From NCBI GenBank assembly GCA_027576995.1, contig JANBQC010000225.1, positions 1-41,247 on the forward strand: a DNA stretch of 41,247 nucleotides, written 5' to 3'. The position numbers were made by a program, and so were the translations under genes. Under the pieces are notes generated by a model. The model was not told where the DNA came from. It made no database searches and saw only the letters and a program-made list of their open reading frames with translations. Positions 32,314-41,247 of the stretch are shown here, in pieces. The stretch is from Dimargaris cristalligena. Taxonomy: Eukaryota > Kickxellomycota > Dimargaritomycetes > Dimargaritales > Dimargaritaceae. The stretch's first letter is position 1; each line of letters begins with the position of its first letter.

Positions 32314-32784
32314 TTTTGGCAAAATAAATTATCTGGGCTGGTAAGAAAAGGCGTAAAATAAAAACTAGTGGGGCAATGTGCAGAAACCCTTGGGCGTTTT
32401 TACAGTTGATTTGCCGGGGCGTAATGTAAGGCCAACTCTCCTCCCTTTACTTGCTGACCAATTCACCTATTTTTACCCGCCTTTTTATATTCTCTGGTGT
32501 GGGCAGCTACCAAATAATTCGGTAGGAGGTTGGAAATAATCCCACCGTGGGATTTTACTTTCCCAGCCTTTAAACGTCCTGATTCATAAATTAAACCTCA
32601 TCAATTATGGAAAGAAAGTACCAGTCGATTATTTTTTTTTGATCCCTTGCACCTAATCGACCGCCTATAGCACATAGCCAGGCCTCCACATTAAAGAGCT
32701 CATGTACGTATTTCCCAGCTAAATTAATATCGAAATCAATAGATTCATTTTAATGCAGTTTGGCAAAATATGGGGAGGGTAGGT
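32314..32784. other. Short spacer between CNS1 and ICMT
   Basis: 471 nt holding the CNS1 promoter and the ICMT 3' flank, both on the minus strand. Contains a T9 run at about 32632-32640. No gene seen. Confidence 0.6.
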
Positions 32785-34162
32785 TTACATTACAAATGGA
32801 ATCAGGGCCTTGGTCCTACGCTGATAAGCCCGGTAATCATCTCCAAAAAACCGAATCAGGTTTTCCTCTTCATAGTTAATGCGGTCCCAGAAGAAGATGG
32901 ACAAAACGACAGCATACCCCACAAAACTGATTGGGTTGGCCAAAAGTGTCTGAAGTCCAAGGGCCCAGAGAAAAAAGCCGGTGTACGATGGATGTCGAAT
33001 TAAACTGGAGTGTGTGCAAATAAACAAAATCCATTTAATAGGTCAAAGTAATATTATAACTAAACGGTTAGCACTTTAATTATCCAAGTAATAGGGTACT
33101 GGTGTTTTTTAGATCAATTATTGTCATTGACGGGTCAGGTTTATTACCAAGGCCACCGAAGTAATGGGGATGTCTTGCTTACCTGTAGATGCCGTGGGTT
33201 ATAAGAACATGGTCCTTGGCCTTATGGGCCGCCACATAATGATTGAAGCTCTGCCGGGCAGTAATCATCGCCAGACTCCGACTGATTTGACCAAGTATGA
33301 GGCAAGTGAGGCCTGTGGGGAAGCATTACGAGTAACAGTACAATTTACAGGTAAGTGGTATACAAATTAGGGCCAAGGTTCAAGAACTACGCTGGTAGGC
33401 TGTGAGCTGCACGTGGACCCAATGGGAAGGTATATAGACGTGCGTACTTACCTAAGTACCAGGTCAGATTCGAGGACTTAAGACCGGGGAAAAAGTAGGA
33501 TTCTACTACAAATTCGCCGAATGCCACGATTAAGGCAAGGATAAATCGACCGTCGGGGTCGGGCGAAAACATAAAGGCTGGATTTAAAGTTGAAGAGGCC
33601 AAAGGGTCCGAAGAGATATGGATGTATTGGAGAGATTGGGGCATGGTTAGACAATGGGGAGACAAGCAACTCGAATTTGGACAGGATAACCAATACAAGG
33701 GGGGAGGAGTATTGGTTCATGAGGATTTGCAGGTTATAGGGCCAAGAATCGGGGAGTAGCTGAGGCAGTGTAGAGAACATCGAGGGTGCACTTACAATCG
33801 TAGCTGATAGCGGCGGGGTTATATTGAGCAGTGGTGAGGTACTCCAAGAAATGGTAGGTTGGTAGAAAGAAGGCACATACCGCCAAGGGCTGTGCGAGGG
33901 TCTGGACAAACGTAGACCAGCCTGCGAAAGGACTAGGAGCCGCGGATAGCCAGACATACGTCAGGTAAAGGCTACACAGTAGACCCTGGCCGGCGACAAA
34001 ACCCAGGCCGAAGCTGGTTAGGGACACCTTGGCCGGAGTATGGGTTGGTGACTGGGCCCACCCAGGCGACTGGAAATCGGCCAGGTCTTGGTCCGCAAGC
34101 AGCTCGCTGTCGGGCCGATGGCGGTTAATGCGGAAGCTCGGGGCGTCGGGCGAGGACGGCAT
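32785..34162 (-). CDS. Isoprenylcysteine carboxyl methyltransferase (Ste14/ICMT), four exons, 280 aa
   Basis: The ER membrane enzyme that methylates the prenylated C-terminal cysteine of CaaX proteins such as Ras and Rho, using SAM. Exons 5' to 3': 33796-34162, 33452-33577, 33183-33312 and 32785-33004. Donors are GTAAGT, GTAAGT and GTAAGC; phases 1, 1 and 2 match at each junction. Residues 103-116 (YHFLEYLTTAQYNP) are the family signature after two hydrophobic segments. Exon 3 gives the SAM-binding block around GQISRSLAM, SFNHYVAAHKAKDH and LITHGIY. Exon 4 gives RHPSYTGFF and the NYEEENLIRFFGDDYRAY active-site helix. The length matches human ICMT (284 aa). The N-terminal 45 residues are hydrophilic and not conserved. 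It is divergent to the TyrRS gene. Confidence 0.95.
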
Positions 34163-34740
34163 GTTGGTTTACGAAGGCGGGGCAGATGGACGGGGATGGA
34201 GTCACTCGGGGACATTCGGGAAAGGTTAGTAAAGACTGGGCTTGAATTCAAGCGGATTTTGGGCATCGAGGCCTGCCTATCTAGAGATTTGCGAATGATG
34301 GCGCGGTGGTTGTGGGGGGAAATTCGCGTGTCGTGGGACCAGGTTTTAACCAGACCCTCTGGATGCCACGGCAAATTCCAACTCCTATACTCCTTGCGGA
34401 AATATCCCTAACTAGCTCGCAAATGGCCGTTTTGGTAGTTCCCGTTCAAAAGTAATAAAATGGTCTCCATGTAGACCATTAAACCAGCCCGGTTGAGTGG
34501 TAGGACAAGCTACTTTCCCCCTAAAGTCTAGCAGTTTAATCGTAGGCGAAAAAAATATGACTCACCACCGCCACCAAAGCAACCAGTGCCCCATAGCCAA
34601 GCTAACTCCCTCCACAGCCCACAACACTAGCTGGCACTATTGGCTCTACTCAGCCCACCAACTCAACTTTCCTAGGCCATTCTTCTACTACCTCTCTTTA
34701 TCTTTTAAACATTGTCCTTATTTTCCCCGCCTGATACACC
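34163..34740. other. Divergent promoter region, ICMT and TyrRS
   Basis: A 578-nt bidirectional spacer. The TyrRS side ends in a pyrimidine-rich leader. No clear TATA box was seen on either strand, and no gene. Confidence 0.55.
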
Positions 34741-35949
34741 ATGTCGAACGAGTCCGTTGCTCAGCTCCAAGCCGGTGTCGGCCAGGTTAACCTGGAAGCC
34801 GCCCCCCTCGATCCCGTGGTCGAAGAAAAGATTGCCCTCATTAGTCGCAACCTCCAAGAAGTCTTGGGCGAGGACCGTATCCGCGAGGTGCTTAAGACCC
34901 GCGATCTTAAACTCTACTGGGGTACCGCCACCACGGGCCGCCCCCACATTGGCTACTTCGTGCCCATCTCGAAAATCGCCGATTTCCTCAAGGCCGGCTG
35001 CCATGTCAAGATCCTATTGGCCGACCTCCACGCCGCCCTTGATAACCTGAAGGCCCCGCTAGAGCTCATCAAGCACCGCACCAAGTACTACGAGGCCGTG
35101 GTCAAGGGTATGCTGACCTCCGTCGGGGTGCCCATTGATAAGTTGGAGTTCGTGGTGGGTTCCTCGTTCGAACTGACCCCGGCCTATTCCATGGATTTGC
35201 TGCGCCTGTCCACGCTGGTGACCGAGCATGACGCCAAAAAGGCCGGTGCCGAAGTGGTCAAACAAGTGGCCAGCCCCCTGCTCAGTTCCCTCATCTACCC
35301 CGGTATGCAGGCCATTGACGAGGAGTACCTCCAGGTGGACGCCCAGTTTGGCGGTGTTGATCAGCGCAAGATTTTCACCTTTGCCGAAAAATACCTGCCC
35401 CAGCTCGGCTACCAGAAGCGGGCCCATTTGATGAACCCCATGATCCCCGGTCTGCAGGGTAGCAAGATGAGCGCCTCCGACCCCGACTCCAAAATCGATT
35501 TGCTCGATGAACCCAAGGCGGTGGAACGTAAGCTCAAACGGGCCTTCTGTGAAGAGGGTAACATTACCGACAATGGTCTCCTGGCCTTCACGAAACACGT
35601 GCTCTTCCCCATCAGCAGCCTCAAAGCTGCCGACGGCCTCCCGACGTTCACCATTATGCGCCCCGAGAAGTACGGCGGTGACTCTGTTTACCGCGACTAC
35701 GCTGCGCTCGAGAAGGACTTTGCTGAAAAGCTGGTTCACCCCGGTGACCTCAAGAAGAGCGTCGCCCAGGGTATCAACGCCCTGCTGGCTCCCGTCCAGG
35801 GTTACGTCAACGAGCAACCCGAGTACCAGGGCCTCGCTGAATTGGCCTACCCCCCACCACCAACCAAGCCCAAGGTCATGAAACAGAAGAAGAAGCACAA
35901 TATCAAGCCTACCGAGGTCAAGTCCGATGAGCCCACCCCCTCCGCCTAA
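34741..35949 (+). CDS. Cytosolic tyrosyl-tRNA synthetase, 402 aa
   Basis: Class Ic synthetase that charges tRNA-Tyr with tyrosine. Single exon; the ATG at 34741 follows ACC after a CT-rich leader. The Rossmann fold holds the HIGH motif as HIGY (69-72, in [10 protein letters not shown]), the tyrosine-pocket block [13 protein letters not shown] (198-210), and the KMSKS loop as KMSAS (242-246), the eukaryotic form. The anticodon-binding helical domain follows to about 370. The tail is short and basic (KQKKKH, 381-386), without the EMAP-II-like domain of animal TyrRS; this matches yeast Tys1 (394 aa). Codon use is strongly C-ending, the strongest of the window, as expected for high expression. 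Confidence 0.97.
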   Translation: MSNESVAQLQAGVGQVNLEAAPLDPVVEEKIALISRNLQEVLGEDRIREVLKTRDLKLYWGTATTGRPHIGYFVPISKIADFLKAGCHVKILLADLHAALDNLKAPLELIKHRTKYYEAVVKGMLTSVGVPIDKLEFVVGSSFELTPAYSMDLLRLSTLVTEHDAKKAGAEVVKQVASPLLSSLIYPGMQAIDEEYLQVDAQFGGVDQRKIFTFAEKYLPQLGYQKRAHLMNPMIPGLQGSKMSASDPDSKIDLLDEPKAVERKLKRAFCEEGNITDNGLLAFTKHVLFPISSLKAADGLPTFTIMRPEKYGGDSVYRDYAALEKDFAEKLVHPGDLKKSVAQGINALLAPVQGYVNEQPEYQGLAELAYPPPPTKPKVMKQKKKHNIKPTEVKSDEPTPSA

Positions 35950-37917
35950 TAAAGGTGCATCCCTTGGCCTAAACTGCTGGGCGATGATAGAGATCTGAAT
36001 TCCGTATCTATTATTAATCCTGCTAGCGAGCTTAAGATAAATATGGGTATCATTTAGATGTGAGTCAGTGTAATAAAATGGGTTAATATGGCTTGGGAAA
36101 TGACAGGCAGATCTATAATTTGTAGGGTAACTTAGGAATAGGACTGTGGCGGGGTGCCCTGAACCAAAATCGTTGGTACATTATTGCTTATTATAATGCA
36201 CGGTATAGGTGTTGTATATTTACCTTGTTTTGGCCTAATCCCCTCGGGTTATGTAAATGGAAGAACCGTGAGTTCTCCCATTGTGGGAACCCCGTTAAAT
36301 ACCTCTATTGGCTCCGACGGATAGATGCATAAAGTACTCTTGGGCCCTGCAGAGTCTTCCAATGTAGGTCTCTCGCTTCTTCCCATAGGCCTTTTTTTCC
36401 TTATGCGAGAATGCTTTTTCGGTAGTTTTCGCTAAAACGTAACGGACGAGGCGTTGAAGTAGACATACATATGCCCATTTAGGAAGTAATGCTAAATCGG
36501 CAAGTCAAACATACATAGGTTACAACTTTAATTCAGAAATATATACCGAAATAATACCATTGGAGCCCCACGGCACCGATTCCAATAGTAGTGTTAGTGG
36601 GAAGCAAACATTCGGTGACGAAAATGGGGCGTGTTTCCCGGAGGGACTGTACTTGATTGATATTCCCTATGCTGTATTTTTGGTGGTTTCGTCGTAGGAG
36701 GATGTCTTGTATTGGGGTGAGAATCGGGCTACGTGGTGAGAAACACTAAGGTCATTTGCCCTCATCATTTTTACCCTAATCACTTGGAAGACCGTGCTCC
36801 TCCGCATGTATCGGAGTAGAGGAAATCATGAGTCCTACCGCATGGGCCATGGTATAGTCAATTATATTGTGATTGGAAACTGGTAACGCCTTTTTTAATC
36901 TACAGCGAGTTTGCCAATCGTTCTTCCGTTCAAATATTTGAAAGGATGTTCAATAGGTGTATGGTCAACCTAAATACCTAAGCAAGACCCTTAAACTACA
37001 GATGCCTGGCCAATTTTAGGCACTTATTATCCATTGCTCCCACTGCCTCAGCGGCTGGTCCAATTCCGAGGGTTTCCTAGGGAAAATATATACCGATAAC
37101 GTCTCTGTTAATATTCCCAGTCTATTAATGTCAACCGACTAAATCTTAATCATCGATATCTTCCGAACCGGGGGCTTAAATTCAGAAGGGCGTCGGTCAG
37201 CTGGGTTCAGTAAATGGGTATGCCCAAAAATATACTATTGGGGAGGAAATACCTTTCACTTTAAGCAACCCTTTAGCTGGTGAGAATAACAGGAACATTT
37301 TAACTACGCTCACCCAGTCCGGGCTTGGAATTGGAAGTACCGAGGTACCGGATCACCCTATCAGGTGATGGGGGAGGGGCTTTCCAAAAAGTAAGTTTTA
37401 TTGTCCAATATATTTTAATATTCACCAGCATTTGACTAAACCGGGAATACTACTGTCGCAGGAGGCCTCCGAATCGACTCCAACCTGCCTGGTCGTATGC
37501 CCGGGTAAATTTCAATTCGCATCGTTACGAATTGGGCCAAATGGCTTTTGTAAAATATACCAAACATATCTGACGCGTATTTTAATACGGCGTCGATGGC
37601 AGTCGCCCTCCCCCCTTTGGGTATATATTAAAGGCCATTTCCGTTTAGCGGGCTGGCCCTTTTGTTATCATTATATTTATTTTGCCCTCATTTACCATTA
37701 GTTCCACCATTTCTCCAGCCATATACTTCTTAATATCTTCCTATATTGTCATTTTGGCAATTGGTTTTCCAAGCCATTTAAACCTACCACACCATTTCCT
37801 GGACCAATCCTTTTAAACTCGACCTCGACTGCTACCGCGCCCCATGTACATCACTACGTACAAACCATTTGTGCTGTAGATACTACTGTAATTTATTTTC
37901 CTCTAGATATATTCAAG
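35950..37917. other. Intergenic region between TyrRS and membrane-protein gene
   Basis: About 2 kb. Contains a TyrRS polyadenylation-like AATAAA at about 36072 and, at the far end, a TATA element at about 37621 and pyrimidine-rich sequence before the ATG at 37918. No coding frame or RNA gene recognised. Confidence 0.5.
37621..37632 (+). promoter_or_regulatory. TATA box of the 37918 gene
   Basis: GTATATATTAAA lies about 295 nt before the ATG and is followed by T/C-rich leader sequence. The distance resembles that for the 7238 gene. Confidence 0.5.
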
Positions 37918-38897
37918 ATGGTCGCTTTTATACGGTTCCTTTATTGCCTAATCACCTTTACACTTATAGTGCAGTTAGGTAGGGCCACGGATTTTCAGGT
38001 TCAGTTTTCAACGGATATCCTAAAGCTGAATAGTCAGTTCTTTGTGGCAAAAAACGAAAGTTCGACGGATGTATTAACGACACCGCTTGTCACCATAGTG
38101 TTCAGGGAAAACGCGACCAATACTTTGGAGGTGAGTTTAGCTAATAATGACAATTCTACTTATTTATACAAGGGGAAGGGTGGTAGGTGTGCATCCTTAA
38201 ATTTGAATGCCCCCGTAGAAACCCTAGGCATCCAAAGCAGTCGATTCAGATTGTTAACGAAAATATTTCTCGTCTGTGAGGTCTTAATGCTTGTGCTCAG
38301 TACTAAATCAAATTATATTTACATGTTTGAACTACTTTTTTTTTATTGGACGATTACCACGACACCTAGGGTCTACTCTACGAGTACAATCCGTCCGAAA
38401 AGCTGGAGTACCCCTCCCCCCTTGGATATGTCGCCATGTACAATGGAACGGCCATCCGAACAACTGCCACGACTGTCGCAAATTTCAGCCGAAGCGCAAC
38501 CAAGGCCATCATCTACTACCAAGTGACGGATGATATACCCCGTCAGACCTCCCTACAGCTAGCTACCGTTCCTTGGGTATCAATTAAATACAGTGCGGCC
38601 CAGCGACTTTTACGGTCGATGCATGATTTTGAGGCCCAAAAAAGCCTTGCCCAAGTGGATTCGCCCGGCGATTCATTGCTATCGGCCTTGTATTTACGGC
38701 TACGGATTCTGGATGAGAGCGGGTATCCAGCCTCACCGAGTTCCATCTCCAAGATAGGCACGAGCAGTATGAAAATTATTCTGGGATCAGTAGCGGGGGG
38801 TGTGGCTTTGGTTATTCTGGTAATTTGGGCTTTTTGTAAGCGGATGAATCGGCGTCGCCCAATATATACTCCAGCGAATATGCCACGCATTACTTAG
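37918..38897 (+). CDS. Unrecognised type I membrane protein, two exons, 246 aa
   Basis: I do not recognise the family. Exon 1 is 37918-38130 and exon 2 is 38370-38897, joined in phase 0 across a 239-nt intron (donor GTGAGT, acceptor CACCTAG). A hydrophobic signal peptide (about 1-23) is followed by a luminal or extracellular part with four N-glycosylation sequons (Asn46, Asn65, Asn96, Asn109). A single membrane helix at about 207-226 (Gly/Val/Ile-rich) is followed by the basic stop-transfer CKRMNRRR. The 20-residue cytosolic tail is short. The ectodomain has alternating hydrophobic stretches and no cysteines after the signal peptide, so it is probably a beta-rich domain without disulfides. 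It could be a surface or ER/Golgi receptor or a complex subunit; this is inference. An alternative donor GTAGGT at 38183 would be out of phase with the acceptor. Confidence 0.75.
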
Positions 38898-39839
38898 TGA
38901 CCCAGCTCGATTGACTCTCATTTATATAGTAATTAGATGGAAATAAACCACCTTTGAACGTCAAAGAATGTCGGATTCATAACTTCCAACGCTGGATTAG
39001 AAATAAGTTTTCTCCAACAGTGTAGGGCAAGATTAAGTTGCCGGGTTGGACTTTATGGGTTTGAAATGATTAGTTCGCCTATCAGCCCCGTCAATTTGAA
39101 TTGAAGGGCTTTAGTGGCGGCACTGGTCTTTCCATGCATGTGTTTTGAAGGCCAAACAGTCCAAGTACTATGTACCACGTTTTAAAGTGGCCAGAATTGT
39201 ATTGACAGATGGAGTGGCTAGTGATGTTGAATATCACAGGGGAGAAGTACCCGAGAAGCGAGGGATTGAACAATACCTCATTTACAACAACTAATTAGCC
39301 CTACAAGGTTGATGTACCAAGACCATAAGGTTGGTTGGAGTTTTCCCAATGATCATGGTTGGTCGATCTACCTAGTTTGGTGAATCAAACAGAATAATAA
39401 GTACACTGAATTCAGTATCAGTATTACAATCAGTCGGTTCTTAAAATAACCATGAAAATGTCTAAAAACTATACGGTCATCTAAGAATACCAAATAATAG
39501 AAATATGAGATAGTATGTATGGTATTTCTAAAGGCCATCCGTACGCATAGGTTCGTCTAGTGGCCTAACGCCTATATAGCCGAATAACCAACTATGAAGG
39601 AATCAAGTTCACAAATGTAAAAGTTGATATTAACTACAGATGCAGGACATCGAGATGATTCGCTTTCGCATGTGGCCATCGAAGGTACTGCGATTCACTA
39701 ATTAACGACTATGGTGAGTTGCCCGAGTTGGACACCTCCCCAGTGTGCTGTATACCTCTACTGCCACAATGTTTAGGATTCCAAAGCAGGGCTTTACCAC
39801 TGAAGTGGCGTTTAGTATTTAGAACCACCACGCTTTCCA
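38898..39839. other. Convergent intergenic region
   Basis: Separates two convergent genes. An AATAAA-like signal sits at about 38941 (plus strand). A minus-strand frame at 39091-39273 is open for 60 codons, but no adjoining exon was found. Confidence 0.5.
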
Positions 39840-40881
39840 TTAACTGGTAGAATCCACTATTCTCGGTCGCAGGTAGTTTGCCAGGGCTGGGGTCTCAGGC
39901 CAAGCTTAATGCATCGTGGAGGAACTGGGTGCATAAGGTTGCATTACTGCAAACCCCACACTATATCCTACTGTAGCCGTCGTCCTTTGCACGGGACATA
40001 AAGTCGATCGCTCCGGGTCTTTTAGTACATTGGTTTGCGGGAAGCCGTTGTTGATGGTTGTTGGTCAGATCAGCTTTGTTATCGGACATACAGCGACGGA
40101 ACTTGCCATATTCAACCGATAGTTCTACACATCCATGACAATTGATGCAGGCCTTGGTAATAGGTAACAATATCCCCTTAAAGAAAAGCATATGTGTTAT
40201 AACGTCAATAGAAGTGTCACATTTAAAGAAGTATTACATATTATGGGTTTATAGGATATTCTACGGGAACTGAAAACACGCGACCGTGCTCAAAATACAA
40301 TAAATCAACCAGTATAGCATTACACAAACCTATACGCAGTATAATTCTAGAGATGCCACATAGAGCACCATAGTTTCAACAAATGCTAAAACCCAAGTTG
40401 TTAATACCAAGCTACTTCCACAACTTAAAGAATCATTCAGCGGTTCATTTGGGTCCCAAAAACGTTGGAATAACAGTAGTCCGAAGTAAAAGTATATCTC
40501 ATTTGCCACTCATATAATTAAGGGAAATATGACAAAAATGATATTTGGGGCGGGATGTTACTCTAGGAAATAATACTAGGAAATCAGTGCAACCACATAT
40601 ATGCAGTTGGATAAACCCCCTTCCTTGCACCATTTGGTTTCATATTAAAGGAAATAATGGCCCATCCACCCATCTATAGTAATGAGCAATAATAACTGTA
40701 CGCACCACTAGTGGTATCATATCGAATTTGGAAAACCCCCCAATTTTCTTAGGCATAGAATGGTTAACCAACGACCTTAGACCATGCTAAAAGCAAGGCG
40801 ATGTTATCCACTTACAGCCCCAAGTACGATAGTTCCAGACTGTATACCAAAAGTGGCATATCTGGTCCAGGGGGCCAACAT
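39840..40881 (-). CDS. Tentative small Cys-containing protein, three exons, 97 aa
   Basis: A proposed gene that single-frame scans miss. Exons 5' to 3': 40816-40881, 39972-40152 and 39840-39886, joined in phases 0 and 1, total 294 nt with stop. Exon 1 starts ATACCATG and ends at a strong GTAAGT donor; it encodes MLAPWTRYATFGIQSGTIVL plus GA, amphipathic then hydrophobic, like a mitochondrial or membrane anchor. Exon 2 gives a Cys cluster CINCHGC, then a charged helix with another Cys and a hydrophilic segment. The last exon gives LANYLRPRIV and a stop. The intron between exons 2 and 3 is only 85 nt with a weaker GTAGGA donor. A rival model starts at the ATG at 40191 and gives 88 aa in two exons. 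I do not recognise the family. Confidence 0.35.
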
Positions 40882-41247
40882 GGTATTTGTGTGTATAGTA
40901 AAGCATATATTTTATTACTGTGGTGATATAGCCAAACGGCTATAGTAGTATTTGGCATTGTCCTATTTATTTTTCCTCTTTTATTGAAACCACCACCCAT
41001 ATTTAGGTGATTAGTCAAGGAATTGGTGCTGCTAGCCTAAGTCTTCCCTTTTTATAGTTGTTATTATTATACAATGTTTATATATTTATTGTTGATTGGA
41101 TTATTTCCCCGAGTATTACATTTATACCCTTGCTGTACTCTTTCAACGAGTATCAGCTATTCCTTTAACCTATTACAAGTTTGTTTATACCTTTTATATC
41201 TTTGTTTTGGTTATACCAATGGGTATAACTTTAGCCCTAATCAATTA
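40882..41247. other. Right end of window, no gene seen
   Basis: AT-rich sequence, presumably the 5' flank of the tentative small gene. An ATT repeat patch lies near 41062-41071. Nothing else is supported. Confidence 0.5.

Noticed and set aside
39777..39830. tRNA-like D-arm (minus-strand TTCAGTGGTAAAGC)
   Set aside because: No matching anticodon or T arm and no B box at the right distance, so no cloverleaf forms.

Overview
The window looks like nuclear DNA of a fungus, most likely an early-diverging (non-Dikarya) lineage. Ten protein genes and two 5S rRNA genes can be supported; eight of the proteins belong to recognisable conserved families. GT-AG introns (178 to about 640 nt, mostly with GTAAG donors) interrupt five genes. 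Two 5S genes lie alone between protein genes instead of in an rDNA array. A SCAMP gene (a family missing from budding yeast but found in early fungi, animals and plants), a CaMKK/Sak1-type kinase and low-complexity Thr/Ser/Pro inserts all fit this placement. Zoopagomycota/Kickxellomycotina is my best guess, by inference only; no taxonomic marker was searched.

Layout. 1-6900: no gene recognised; simple repeats and a few inverted repeats. 7238-7774 (+): low-complexity protein with a TATA box. 7775-12260: nothing convincing. 12261-15337 (-): six-exon SPOUT1/C9orf114-type RNA methyltransferase. 16055-16170 (+): 5S rRNA copy 1. 17246-18313 (-): SCAMP. 19805-24043 (-): very large CaMKK/Sak1-like kinase. 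25556-26491 (+): TFIIB. 27311-27426 (+): 5S rRNA copy 2. 28132-29994 (-): Rpd3/HDAC1-type deacetylase. 30905-32313 (-): Cns1/TTC4 co-chaperone, two exons. 32785-34162 (-): Ste14/ICMT, four exons. 34741-35949 (+): cytosolic tyrosyl-tRNA synthetase. 37918-38897 (+): unrecognised type I membrane protein, two exons. 39840-40881 (-): tentative three-exon small Cys-containing protein.

The genes are mostly unlinked housekeeping functions: transcription (TFIIB, HDAC), RNA and translation (5S rRNA, SPOUT methylase, TyrRS, and Cns1, which in yeast supports Hsp90 and eEF2 folding), membrane traffic and prenyl-protein processing (SCAMP, ICMT), and energy signalling (kinase). I see no operon-like or gene-cluster logic, no transposon with recognisable coding, no CRISPR and no phage. 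The kinase/TFIIB and ICMT/TyrRS pairs are divergently transcribed.

The points most worth a second look are: the two 5S genes, which differ strongly yet keep their fold through compensatory base-pair changes; the kinase, whose catalytic domain is split by two inserts of about 440 and 460 residues; short genes and exons hidden by introns; and the gene-poor first 7 kb. I did not find a clearly new multi-gene system.
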